This document shows, piece after piece, positions 1 to 8,746 of a stretch of DNA of 13,985 nucleotides; position 1 is the first letter of the stretch; every line of letters begins with the position of its first letter. Under the pieces are notes generated by a model, which saw only the letters and a list, made by a program, of their open reading frames with translations, was not told where the DNA came from and did not search any database. The stretch is from DATDMG01 sp036518955 (lineage in GTDB: Bacteria > Actinomycetota > Actinomycetes > Actinomycetales > Kineosporiaceae). The position numbers and the translations under genes were made by a program. Location: NCBI GenBank assembly GCA_036518955.1, contig DATDMG010000310.1, positions 1 through 13,985 on the forward strand. Reading direction: 5' to 3'.

Positions 1-3000
1 CGGCGATCGCCGACACCGTCTCGACCGTCAGGACGTCGGCGGCCCAGCTCCACCGCGCCACCAGCCGTCGGCCGTGGCTGCCCTGCTGGACGGCGCAGTG
101 CACAGCCAGCACATGGGGCAGCGGCCACCACGGATCGGCACCGCCCAGCCCGTGCTCGGGCAGGACCCGCCAGCCGTCGATCACCGCGGTGTCCACCGTG
201 CCGATGTAGTTGAAGCCGATCGCCGGGCGCCCCAGCCCCCGCAGCGGCTCGGCCGTCGCCGGGTTGAGGTACTTCAGCAGCCCGAATCCGACCCCACGGT
301 CGGGCACCTCCCGCAGCCCGGTGCCCACCCGCGCGAGCACCTCGCCGACGTCCGGTCCACCGTGCCACAGCGACTCCCACGCCACCGGGCCGCCGCTGAG
401 GTGCACCGGGAACAGCGACGTGAACCAGCCGAGCGTGCGGCTCAGGTCCAGGCCGTCGACCGGGTGCCGCCCGTGCCCCTCGACCTCCACCGCGACCACG
501 GCCCGCGCGGGGTCGTCGGCCCGGTCGGCGACCGCCATCCACAGCGCGGACAGCAGGACGTCCTGCAGGTCGGCCGGGACGTCGCGCGGCAGCCGCCCGG
601 GCAGCTGCCACAGTTGCTCGGTCAGCTGCTCGGACAGGACGCGCTCCATCGTCCGCTCGTTGGCCACGACGTCGCGCCAGGGGTCCAGGGGGCGCGAGCC
701 GAGCTGCACCGGCGTCCGGCCGCCCTGCGCCAGCCACCAGTCGGCCTCCCGAACCCGCTCGGGGCGCAGCGCCTCGGCCTGCATCGCCTGGGCCCAGCGA
801 GCGAAGGAGGTGGGAACCGGGGCCAGCGTGGCCGTCGTCCCGGCCCGGGCTGCCTGGCAGGCGGCCACCAGGTCCGGCACGAGGACCTGCCAGGACACGG
901 CGTCCACGGCCAGGTGGTGCACCAGCAGGACGAGCCGCGCCTGGCCGCCCGGCACCCGGCACAGCACGGCCTCGACGATCCGCCCCCGGCACGGGTCGAG
1001 CCGGCCCGCGGCGGCCTCCCACACCGTGCTGAGGTCGACCGACCGGCCGGTCAGCTCGACCTGGCGGACGACGTCGGCGGCGTTCACCGTGCCGGCCGGG
1101 CGGACGGTGGTCGACCACCGACCCGTCGCGTTGATGCTCAGACGGCACCGCAACATGTCGTGGTGGTCCAGCACCGTCTGCAGGCCCTGCCGGATCACCT
1201 CGAGGTCGACCCCGTCCGGCACCTCCAGGACCACGGCCTGATGGAAGCCTCGGGCCTCGCCGCACTCGTGCAGCCAGGTCACGATCGGGGTCTGCGGAAC
1301 CGGTCCCTCGTGCCCGTCGTGGACGGCGACGACCTCAGCCTCCAGCGGGCGGGCCAGCGCGGCCAGCGCGGCCAGGGTGGGGGCGGCGAACACGTCCGTG
1401 TGGTCCAGTTCGAACCCGGCCGCGCGCATCCTGCTGATCACCTGGATCGAGCGGATGCTGTCCCCGCCCAGTTCGACGAAGCCGGCCTCGAGTGCGACGT
1501 CCGGCAGGCCCAGGACCAGCGCGACGATCTCGCGGAGGGCATGCTCGGCCGGCGTCCCGGTCGGCCGTCCTGCCACCGCCGGCCGTCCTGCCACCGAAGG
1601 CTCCCCCACCTCCGGCGCCGGCAGGGCGGCGCGGTCGATCTTGCCGTTGGTGGTGAGCGGGATCCGGTCCACCGGGACGATCGCGCTCGGCACCATGTAG
1701 GCGGGCAGGATCCCCTCCAGGTGTGCCCGCAACTGCGCGACGTCCGGCCGCGCCCCGGGGGCCGGGACGACGTAGCCGACCAACCGCGCCGAGCCGTTCG
1801 AGTCCGGCCATGTGGTCACCGCCGAGGTGAGCACCTCAGGATGCCGGGTGAGGGCGGCCTGCACCTCGCCCGGCTCGATCCGGACCCCCCGGATCTTCAC
1901 CTGGTCGTCCGCCCGGCCGGCGAACCGCAGCGAGCCGTCCACGGCCCAGCTCACCAGATCACCCGTGCGGTACATCCGCTCCCCCGGGCCACCGAACGGG
2001 TCGGCGACGAACCGCTCCGCCGTCGTCCCGGGTCGCCCGAGGTATCCCCGGGCCAGCCCGCCGCCGGCGAGGTAGAGCTCCCCGGCCACCCCGGGCGGGA
2101 CCGGTCGGAGCCGGGAGTCCAGCACGTACGTCCGCCGCCCGGCGAGCGGCCGGCCGATCGGTGGTGACCCCTTGCCCGGCCGCAGCCGGTCGCTCATCGT
2201 GGAGCAGATCGCGACCTCGGTCGGCCCGTAGGCGTTGATCATCGGGTTCCGGGGCGCGAAGGTGTCCACCACCGACGGCGGGCAGCTGTCCCCGCCGACG
2301 AGCAGGGTGAGGTCGGCGGGCAGCGACCAGTCCGGACCCACCGCCCCGAGCATCGCCGGCGGCAGCACGGTGAACGTGACCCGCTCCCGGTGGAGCAGCT
2401 CGCCCAGCGCCTGCGGCGACTGCCGCTCCCGGGCCGAGGCGATCACGGCCGTCCCGCCGGCCGCCAGCGGTATGGCCAGCTCGAAGACGGAGGCGTCGAA
2501 GCTGGTGGAGGCGAAGTTCAGGACGCGGGTGTCCGGACCGACCGCGAACCGCGGCACCAGGTCGGCCAGCAGGCACAGCAGCCCCCGGTGCGTCATCACG
2601 ACGCCCTTGGGCCGCCCGGTGGAGCCGCTGGTGTAGATCACGTAGGCGGGGTGGTCCGGCGACAGCGGACGGCAGCGGTCGCCGTCCGTGGGCGCGCCGT
2701 CCGGCTGTCGGCTGACCTCTGGCCCGTCCAGATCCAGCGTGGCCAGCCCGGGGCCGAGCGGCGCCGGCGGGCCGCCCACGGTCAGCGCGACCCGTGGCGC
2801 GGCGTCCCGGACCAGCAGGTCGATCCGGTCCGGTGGCAACTCCGGGTCGATCGGCAGGAACGCCGCACCGGCCTTGAGCACCCCGAGCAGGCCGACCACC
2901 GCGTGCGTCCCGCGGGGCAGCGCCAGCGCGACGATGTCCTCCGGGCCGATCCCTCGGTGCAGCAGAGCCCAGGCGACGCGGTTCGCTCGCGCCTCCAGCT

Positions 3001-4513
3001 CCCCGTACGTCGTGGTCCTGCCCTCGAAGACCACCGCAGGCTGTCCCGGCAGGCGCGCAGCCGCGGCCGCGAACCGGTCGGGCAGGGTGCCGGCCAGCAG
3101 CGCCGGGTCGGCGTCCGGTCCGACCTGCCACCGGAGCAGTTCCTCCCGCTCTCCGGGGCCGAGCACGGACAGGGTGTCGACGGGCCGACCCGGATCGGCG
3201 GCCACCGCCTCCAGGAGGGCGACCATCCGACCCGCCAGCCGCTCGACGGTGACGCCGTCGAACAGGTCGGTGCGATATTCCAGGGCCAGCGACATCCCGG
3301 CCGGCGACCCCTCCTCGTCCGTGGCCGGCGAGACCTCCCAGGCCAGGTCGAACTTGGCGCTGCCGGTGGGCACCGGTTGCAGCGCCACCTCCAGCCCGGG
3401 CAGGTCGGCCCGGACCGCGGCGGTGTTCTGGAACGCCAGCATCACCCGGAACAGCGGCTGCCGGCCCGGCACCCGTGCCGGCCGGACGGCGTCCACCACT
3501 TCGTCGAACGGCAGGTCCTGGTGGGCGAACGCCGCCACGTCGAACGCCCGCACCCGGCGCAGCACCTCCTCGAAGGTCGGCTGCCCGCGCAGGTCGGTCC
3601 GCAGCACCAGGGTGTTCACGAAGTACCCGACGAGGCGTTCGAGGGCCGCGTCGGATCGGCCCGCGACGGGGACGCCGAGCGGGATGTCGTCGCCGGCGCC
3701 GCACCGGCTCAGCAGCACGGCGAGCGCGGCCTGGACGACCATGAACAGGGTGCAGCCCTGCGCCCGCGCCAGGTGGTCCAGCCGGGCGTGCACGTCGGCG
3801 TCCACGACGGCGTGGACGATGCCGCCGGCGGCCGCGGAGGTGCCCTGGCCGGCCGGCCGGTCGGTGGGGAGCGGCATCTCGTCCGGCAGCCCGGACAGTG
3901 CCTCGCGCCAGAACGCGGCCTGCTGGGCGGCCAGGCTGTCCGGCATCGACCGGTCACCCAGCAGTTCGCGCTGCCAGCGGGCGTAGTCCCGGTACCCCAC
4001 CCGCAGCGGCGCCCAGCTCGGGGCCCGACCGGCCAGCCGGTCCCGGTAGGCGGTCGCCAGGTCGTCGACCAGCGGGGCGACGGACGAGCCGTCCATCGCG
4101 ATGTGGTGAGCGACCACCAGCAGCACATGCTCGGTACTGGACAGCCGGAACAGCTGGGCCCGGAGCGGCGGCTCGCTGGCCAGGTCGAAGCGCGCCGCCG
4201 ACAGCCGGCCGAGGTGGTCGGCCAGGCTGGCTTCGACGTCCGGCTCGGCGGACAGGTCGAGCATCTCGACGTCGATCGCTGCTTCGTCGGGTGCCAGCAC
4301 CGCCTGCCGGGGCTCGCCGGAGACGTCGGGGTAGACGGTTCGCAGGATCTCGTGCCGGGCCACCAGGTCCTGCAGGGCCCCCACCAGCGCGGCGACGTCG
4401 AGGTCGCCGCGCAGCCGGGCGGCGGTGGACAGGTTGTACCCGGCGCCGGCGGCGCCGGTCCGGTCCAGCACCCAGAGCATGCGCTGGCCGGGCGAGAGCT
4501 CCGGTCCGCGCTC
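1..4513 (-). other. NRPS module 2: C, A (hydrophobic pocket), T and epimerization domains
   Basis: C2 opens with LSPGQRMLW and has the canonical HHIAMDG (residues 1213-1219). It follows a T domain of GGHS type with no preceding E domain, so it probably joins L-residues. The A2 pocket reads about D-A-F-V-L-G-A-I-C-K (from FDASVFE, FTVLPPA, LLVGGDS and NAYGPTEVAIC). This is close to aromatic or bulky hydrophobic codes, but I cannot name the residue. T2 has GGDSIRS, the form typical before E domains. The E domain shows PQTPIVTW, HHLAVDAVSW (from residue 2276), EGHGR, RTLGWFTSLFPV and GFNYIG, all hallmarks of epimerization domains. It therefore should convert the module 2 residue to D. The E domain reaches the window edge and is nearly complete. 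Confidence 0.85.
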
Positions 4514-7500
4514 CCCTGCCACCAGCGCCGGGCGTGGCCGGCCGGTTGCCTGCTCCAGCTGGGCCGCCAGGGCCGCGGCGGTCGGTGCCTCGAAGAGGTC
4601 CCGGACCGACAGCTGCGCGTCCAGGACCGTCCGCAGCCGGCGAACCACCCCGGCGGCGAGCAAGGAGTGCCCGCCGAGGGTGAAGAAGTCGTCCCGGGCG
4701 CCCACCCGGGCCAGCCCCAGGGCGTCGGCGAAGACCTGGCAGATCAGCTCCTCGGGCAGGGACAGCCGCCCGTCGGCGGCAGCGCTGCCGATCGCCGCGG
4801 GAGCCGGCAGCGCCGCCCGGTCCAGCTTGCCGTTCGGCGTCAGCGGCAGCGCGTCCAGCACCACCAGCGCTGACGGGACGAGGTACTCGGGCAGTTCGGC
4901 GGTGACGGCGGACAGCACACCGTCCGAGGTCACCTGCCCCGTCACGTAGCCGACCAGGCGGGCGTGGCCGGCCGGGTCGGGGTGGACCGTCACCACCGCG
5001 TCCCCGACCCCCGGGACGCCGCGCAGAGCGGCCTCCACCTCGCCCAGCTCGATCCGGTGCCCACGCACCTTCACCTGCCGGTCGCGCCGTTCCAGCCACT
5101 CCAACTGTCCGTCGGGCCGCACCCGCACCCGGTCGCCGGTCCGGTACATCCGCTCGCCGGCACTGATCGCGTACGGGTCGGCCACGAACGTCGTGGCGGT
5201 CCGGCCGGAGCGGCCGACGTAGCCGAGTCCCACGCAGGGGCCGCCCACGTACAGGTCACCGGGGACGCCGGCCGGGACCTCCCGGAGGTCGTCACCGAGC
5301 ACGTACAGCCGGGTGCCGGGCAGCGCCTGGCCGATCGGCACCCGTCGGTCCGCCACGTCCTCGGGCCGGGCCAGGACGGCGTGCGTGACGTCGTCCGAGC
5401 ACTCGGTCGGCCCGTAGGCGTTCACCAACGGAACCTGCGGGAACCGGGCCAGCCAGCGCCGGGCCACGGCTGCCGGCAGCTCCTCCCCGGTCGCCAGCAG
5501 CCAGCGCAAAGCCAGCCGGTCCGGCGCGCGTTCCCCGGCGTCCCAGGCGTCCAGGGCGGCGCGCAGGACAGCGGGCACGACCTCCAGAACGGTGATCTCC
5601 TCCCGGGCCGCCAGGTCGAACAGCTCGGCCGGTGACGCCGCCAGATCACGCCCGACGAACCGCACCCGGCCCCCCACCCGCAGCGGGGCCAGCATCTGCC
5701 AGATCGAGATGTCGAAGGTGATCGGGGCGTTCTGCACCATGCAGTCGGTGTCCCTCAGGCCGAGGCTGGTCACCTTCGCGGCCACGTGGTTGGCCAGGCC
5801 ACCGCGATGGACCAGGGCGGCCTTCGGCCGCCCGGTGGAGCCGGAGGTGAAGATGGCGTACGCCGGTGCCGCCGGCCCCTGCACCGGGCCGTCCGGTCCC
5901 GGCCAGGAGGACGTGCCGACGCCGGCGGTCTGCCGAGCCGGCACCGAGTCCATGTCGAGCAACGTGATCGGCGTGCGCACGGCATCGATCAGCTCACGCG
6001 CCAGCGCGCGGGTCCGTCCGTTCACCCACAGGAACCGCAGCCGCGCCTCTTCCACCAGCACCGCGTTCCTGGCGGCGGGCACCCCCGGATCGAGCGTCAG
6101 CCAGGGGATCCCGGCGTCCAGCGACGCGCAGATGGCCGCCACCAGTGGGGCGCCGGGGGAGAGGAGGATCCCCACGATCTCCCCTGGGTGGGGCGGTTCC
6201 GCCGCCAGCACCCGCGACGCCCGGCTCACCATCGTGGCGAGTGCCGAGTAACTGGTCTGACCGTCGTCGTCCAGGAGCGCGACGGCGTCCGGCCGGTCCC
6301 AGGCGACCCGGCGGACGGCGTCCGGGATCGGCAGGTCGTGCGGCGTCCCGGAGGCACCGACGAGCATCCCCTGACCCGGGGTGGCCAACAGGTCCAGGCC
6401 CGCCAGGGTCTGCTCGGGATCGGCGGCGGCCAGCCGCTCGCTCAGGTCGACCAGGCAGCTCAGGTGCGTCCGGGCCTCCTGCTCGGTGTACAGGTCGGCG
6501 TTGACGTCCACGTGGATGACCGCGGAGCCGTCGATCCCTCGGATGACGGTGAACTGCAGGTCGCGCACCGGGCCGATGCTGAGGTTCACCGGCAGTGCGG
6601 AGCACGGACCCAACACCAACGGCGCGGTCTCGTGCAGCACGTTCACCGCCGGGCCGAACGCCCGGGGATCGCCGACCCCCAGGCCGAGCTGCCGCCGGAC
6701 CCGCTCGCCGCGGAACCGCTGGTGCCGCAATGTCTGGAGGATCTCTGACCCGGTCCGTCGCAGCAGGTCTCCGCAACGGTCCCCGGGCCGCCACTGCACC
6801 ACCAGGGGCAGGAAGTTGGCCAGCATCCCCGGCGTCCGGCGCTGCGAACGCTCCACCCGGGCCGACACCGGCATGGTCAGCATCACGCTGCTCTCGCCCG
6901 TCAGCCGCCCGGTGTACCAGGCCGTCGCGGTGCACAGCAGGGCGGTGAGCGTGCTCGCGCTCGAACGGGCGGCGGCGTCCAGCCGCTCGAGGACGGCGGG
7001 CTCCACCACGGTCGAGTAGCGCGCCACCCGGCGCACCGCCTCCGGACGGCGGCTGGACAACGTGTGCAGCCCCGGAGGGGAGGCGAGCCGGCGCCGCCAG
7101 TACGCCTCGTCCCGGTTGTGGTGGTGGGACTCGCGGTACTTCTCGCAGCTGCGGACCAGGTCGCGCAGCGAGCCGTTCGGTCGGGCTCCGCACCCGGTGG
7201 ACGACGGGTGGCTGTACGCCACCGCGAGGTCCTCGTACAGCTGGGCGACCGAGTTCGCATCGGCGATCAAGTGGTGCAGGCACAGGTACAGCAGCCAGCG
7301 GTCCGCCTCCAGCCGCAACGCCGCGACTCGCCACAGGGGACCGTCGGTGAGCTCGAAGCCCACACCGAGGTCGTCCTTCATCCACTCCATGGCTTGGCCC
7401 AGCGGGTCCGGCGCCGCGCGCAGGTCCAGCATCTGCAGCGCCACCTCGGAGCGGTGCTCCACCATTTGCCGGGGCTCGCCCGCAGGGTCGACGTAGAACC

Positions 7501-7744
7501 GGGCACGCAGGCAGTCGGTCGCGTCAGCGACGTGCTGCAGCGCGCGGCTCACGCGCTCGCCGTCCCAGGGGCCGCGCACGTCCAGGTACTCAGCTGTGTT
7601 GTAGACCGGGTCGGCTGGCAGCCCCGCGAGGGCATGCCAGATCTCCAGCTGAGCGGCCGTCAGCGGAAGGTCTTCGACGGGTTCCGCGACGTTGGGGGTG
7701 AACCAGCCCTGGGCATCGATCAGCGGGAAGTCGGTAGCTACCAT
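1..7744 (-). CDS. Nonribosomal peptide synthetase, C-A-T-C-A-T-E, 3' end outside window
   Basis: This multimodular NRPS activates amino acids as adenylates, holds them on phosphopantetheine arms and joins them. The frame is open from ATG 7744-7742 to the left edge (2581 full codons, no stop seen). Approximate layout in residues: C1 27-455, A1 465-975, T1 990-1060 (Ser1027 in GGHSLL), C2 1078-1510, A2 1535-2040, T2 2060-2130 (Ser2096 in GGDS), E 2142 to the edge. Both A domains have the TSGSTGRPK loop, NAYGPTE, YRTGD and the NGK lysine (K973, K2035). The landmark motifs share one frame, so I see no frameshift. The start overlaps the stop of the sbnA-like gene by one base (TGATG), so the two are probably translationally coupled. 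A thioesterase or further modules probably follow to the left but cannot be seen. Family and domain order are secure; the substrates are inferred. Confidence 0.96.
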   Translation of the reverse strand, partial: MVATDFPLIDAQGWFTPNVAEPVEDLPLTAAQLEIWHALAGLPADPVYNTAEYLDVRGPWDGERVSRALQHVADATDCLRARFYVDPAGEPRQMVEHRSEVALQMLDLRAAPDPLGQAMEWMKDDLGVGFELTDGPLWRVAALRLEADRWLLYLCLHHLIADANSVAQLYEDLAVAYSHPSSTGCGARPNGSLRDLVRSCEKYRESHHHNRDEAYWRRRLASPPGLHTLSSRRPEAVRRVARYSTVVEPAVLERLDAAARSSASTLTALLCTATAWYTGRLTGESSVMLTMPVSARVERSQRRTPGMLANFLPLVVQWRPGDRCGDLLRRTGSEILQTLRHQRFRGERVRRQLGLGVGDPRAFGPAVNVLHETAPLVLGPCSALPVNLSIGPVRDLQFTVIRGIDGSAVIHVDVNADLYTEQEARTHLSCLVDLSERLAAADPEQTLAGLDLLATPGQGMLVGASGTPHDLPIPDAVRRVAWDRPDAVALLDDDGQTSYSALATMVSRASRVLAAEPPHPGEIVGILLSPGAPLVAAICASLDAGIPWLTLDPGVPAARNAVLVEEARLRFLWVNGRTRALARELIDAVRTPITLLDMDSVPARQTAGVGTSSWPGPDGPVQGPAAPAYAIFTSGSTGRPKAALVHRGGLANHVAAKVTSLGLRDTDCMVQNAPITFDISIWQMLAPLRVGGRVRFVGRDLAASPAELFDLAAREEITVLEVVPAVLRAALDAWDAGERAPDRLALRWLLATGEELPAAVARRWLARFPQVPLVNAYGPTECSDDVTHAVLARPEDVADRRVPIGQALPGTRLYVLGDDLREVPAGVPGDLYVGGPCVGLGYVGRSGRTATTFVADPYAISAGERMYRTGDRVRVRPDGQLEWLERRDRQVKVRGHRIELGEVEAALRGVPGVGDAVVTVHPDPAGHARLVGYVTGQVTSDGVLSAVTAELPEYLVPSALVVLDALPLTPNGKLDRAALPAPAAIGSAAADGRLSLPEELICQVFADALGLARVGARDDFFTLGGHSLLAAGVVRRLRTVLDAQLSVRDLFEAPTAAALAAQLEQATGRPRPALVAGERGPELSPGQRMLWVLDRTGAAGAGYNLSTAARLRGDLDVAALVGALQDLVARHEILRTVYPDVSGEPRQAVLAPDEAAIDVEMLDLSAEPDVEASLADHLGRLSAARFDLASEPPLRAQLFRLSSTEHVLLVVAHHIAMDGSSVAPLVDDLATAYRDRLAGRAPSWAPLRVGYRDYARWQRELLGDRSMPDSLAAQQAAFWREALSGLPDEMPLPTDRPAGQGTSAAAGGIVHAVVDADVHARLDHLARAQGCTLFMVVQAALAVLLSRCGAGDDIPLGVPVAGRSDAALERLVGYFVNTLVLRTDLRGQPTFEEVLRRVRAFDVAAFAHQDLPFDEVVDAVRPARVPGRQPLFRVMLAFQNTAAVRADLPGLEVALQPVPTGSAKFDLAWEVSPATDEEGSPAGMSLALEYRTDLFDGVTVERLAGRMVALLEAVAADPGRPVDTLSVLGPGEREELLRWQVGPDADPALLAGTLPDRFAAAAARLPGQPAVVFEGRTTTYGELEARANRVAWALLHRGIGPEDIVALALPRGTHAVVGLLGVLKAGAAFLPIDPELPPDRIDLLVRDAAPRVALTVGGPPAPLGPGLATLDLDGPEVSRQPDGAPTDGDRCRPLSPDHPAYVIYTSGSTGRPKGVVMTHRGLLCLLADLVPRFAVGPDTRVLNFASTSFDASVFELAIPLAAGGTAVIASARERQSPQALGELLHRERVTFTVLPPAMLGAVGPDWSLPADLTLLVGGDSCPPSVVDTFAPRNPMINAYGPTEVAICSTMSDRLRPGKGSPPIGRPLAGRRTYVLDSRLRPVPPGVAGELYLAGGGLARGYLGRPGTTAERFVADPFGGPGERMYRTGDLVSWAVDGSLRFAGRADDQVKIRGVRIEPGEVQAALTRHPEVLTSAVTTWPDSNGSARLVGYVVPAPGARPDVAQLRAHLEGILPAYMVPSAIVPVDRIPLTTNGKIDRAALPAPEVGEPSVAGRPAVAGRPTGTPAEHALREIVALVLGLPDVALEAGFVELGGDSIRSIQVISRMRAAGFELDHTDVFAAPTLAALAALARPLEAEVVAVHDGHEGPVPQTPIVTWLHECGEARGFHQAVVLEVPDGVDLEVIRQGLQTVLDHHDMLRCRLSINATGRWSTTVRPAGTVNAADVVRQVELTGRSVDLSTVWEAAAGRLDPCRGRIVEAVLCRVPGGQARLVLLVHHLAVDAVSWQVLVPDLVAACQAARAGTTATLAPVPTSFARWAQAMQAEALRPERVREADWWLAQGGRTPVQLGSRPLDPWRDVVANERTMERVLSEQLTEQLWQLPGRLPRDVPADLQDVLLSALWMAVADRADDPARAVVAVEVEGHGRHPVDGLDLSRTLGWFTSLFPVHLSGGPVAWESLWHGGPDVGEVLARVGTGLREVPDRGVGFGLLKYLNPATAEPLRGLGRPAIGFNYIGTVDTAVIDGWRVLPEHGLGGADPWWPLPHVLAVHCAVQQGSHGRRLVARWSWAADVLTVETVSAIA
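1562..1596. repeat. Near-perfect tandem repeat, 18-bp period, in the A2-T2 linker
   Basis: CGGCCGTCCTGCCACCG occurs at 1562-1578 and again at 1580-1596. It stays in frame on the minus strand and encodes a repeated VAGRP unit in the NRPS linker between A2 and T2. It is probably a harmless linker duplication by slippage. Confidence 0.85.
4565..7666 (-). other. NRPS module 1: EntF-like C domain, A domain with acidic pocket, T domain
   Basis: C1 carries HHLIADA at residues 157-163 (the usual final Gly is Ala). It also has TPGMLANFLPL, FGPAVN and IGPVRDLQF, which resemble the matching stretches of EntF-type C domains as I recall them. EntF-type C domains take an acyl group from a free-standing carrier protein, which fits the first position in this protein and the lone ACP at 12786-13067. 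Read against GrsA-PheA, the A1 pocket is about D-I-W-E-L-T-A-D-D-K (from FDISIWQ, TVLEVVP, LLATGEE and NAYGPTECSDD). Glu at position 278 and Asp at 331 are also found in diaminobutyrate/ornithine-type codes, so a small amine-bearing residue such as 2,3-diaminopropionate is the best guess. T1 carries GGHSLL with its phosphopantetheine Ser at 4664-4666. Boundaries are approximate. Confidence 0.8.
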
Positions 7745-8745
7745 CAGACCCTTCCGCTCGCCGCAGCCAGTGCGCCCGTCGTGGCGACGTCGGACCAGGC
7801 AGCCAGTGCCGCCGGGCCGTAATTGTCCATCACCCAGGCGTCGTCGTAGATCGTCTCGAGGTACCGTTCCCCGAGATCAGGAGAAATCGCCACGGCGCTC
7901 AGACCCTCGCCCTGCAGCCCCAACCAGCGACGGGCCCCCGCGACCACCGACCCGGTCGATCCGCCCAGGAGCAACCCCGCGCGCGAGAGTTCCCGGCAGG
8001 CGCGGATGGTCTCGACCTCGGACACGTGCACGACGTCGTCGATGAACGACGGATCCAGGATGGCCGGCCGGACGCTGGTGCCCAGCCCGGGAATGCGGCG
8101 AACCCCCGGCTCACCGCCGAACGTCACCGATCCGTAGCTGTCCACCGCGACGACCTTGGTCGAGGGCCGATGCTCCCGGAAGTAGCGTGCGCAGCCCATC
8201 AGGGTGCCTGTCGTCCCGGCTCCGACGAAGAGCACGTCCAGATGGGGAAATGCTGCCGCGACGGCCGGGGCGGTGCGCCGGTAGTGCGCCTGCCAGTTCG
8301 CTGGATTGGTGTACTGGTTGAGCCACACCATGTCCGGATGCCGGCACAACTCACCCACCCGCTGCAGCCGGGCGCCCAGCAGCCCGCCGTCCGGCAGCGG
8401 CTCGGTGACCACCTCCACCTCGGCCCCCAATGCCGTCATGATCCGCCGGGACGCCTCGGCGCACCGGGTGTCGGTGACGCATCGGAAGGAGTACCCCTTG
8501 TCGACGGCGACCAGCGCCAACGCGACGCCCATGTTCCCCGAGGAGGACTCGACGATCGTCTGACCGGGCCGGAGCCGGCCGACTCGTTCGGCCTGCTCCA
8601 CCATCTCCAGAGCCGACTTGAGCTTGATGGACTGCGCGAGGTTGAACCCCTCGACCTTCAGGTAGAGCTGCGCGCCGAAGCCCTCGGGCAGCTTCACGAA
8701 GACGTCCTCGCAGACAACCTCTCTGATGGACTTGACAATGGGCAT
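7744..8745 (-). CDS. sbnA: SbnA-like PLP enzyme, N-(2-amino-2-carboxyethyl)-L-glutamate synthase
   Basis: This 333-residue fold-type II PLP enzyme belongs to the cysteine synthase superfamily. SbnA of staphyloferrin B synthesis condenses O-phospho-L-serine with L-glutamate, the first step to 2,3-diaminopropionate. Visible motifs are the PLP lysine loop SIKLK (K41), the substrate loop ESSSGNMG (66-73), the phosphate loop GAGTTGTLMG and the C-terminal LLLGGSTGS. Stretches such as VVAVDSYGSVTFGG, WLNQYTNPANWQAHY and SPDLGERYLETIYDDAW resemble SbnA more than CysK. The gene starts one base after the stop of the sbnB-like gene (TGACATG), behind a strong Shine-Dalgarno sequence, and its own stop overlaps the NRPS start. 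That arrangement makes Dap supply for the NRPS its likely role. The lysine loop lacks the usual NPGGSxKDR form. VioB-type homologues are an equivalent label. Confidence 0.92.
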   Translation of the reverse strand: MPIVKSIREVVCEDVFVKLPEGFGAQLYLKVEGFNLAQSIKLKSALEMVEQAERVGRLRPGQTIVESSSGNMGVALALVAVDKGYSFRCVTDTRCAEASRRIMTALGAEVEVVTEPLPDGGLLGARLQRVGELCRHPDMVWLNQYTNPANWQAHYRRTAPAVAAAFPHLDVLFVGAGTTGTLMGCARYFREHRPSTKVVAVDSYGSVTFGGEPGVRRIPGLGTSVRPAILDPSFIDDVVHVSEVETIRACRELSRAGLLLGGSTGSVVAGARRWLGLQGEGLSAVAISPDLGERYLETIYDDAWVMDNYGPAALAAWSDVATTGALAAASGRV

Positions 8746-8746
8746 G

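Noticed and set aside
74..4873. Very long plus-strand open frames (74-2167, 2390-4873)
   Set aside because: They lie opposite the NRPS, are rich in Arg, Pro, Gly and His, and show no family motif. The minus-strand frame gives continuous C, A, T and E motifs, so these are shadows of GC-rich codon use.
1959..7385. Minus-strand open frames in other phases (1959-3704, 5994-7385) that might suggest frameshifts in the NRPS
   Set aside because: The start codon, both phosphopantetheine serines and the HH and NGK motifs whose positions I checked are all in one phase, so no frameshift is needed.
7744..8745. Cysteine synthase (CysK)
   Set aside because: The loop and C-terminal stretches match SbnA, and it is coupled to an sbnB-like gene and an NRPS.
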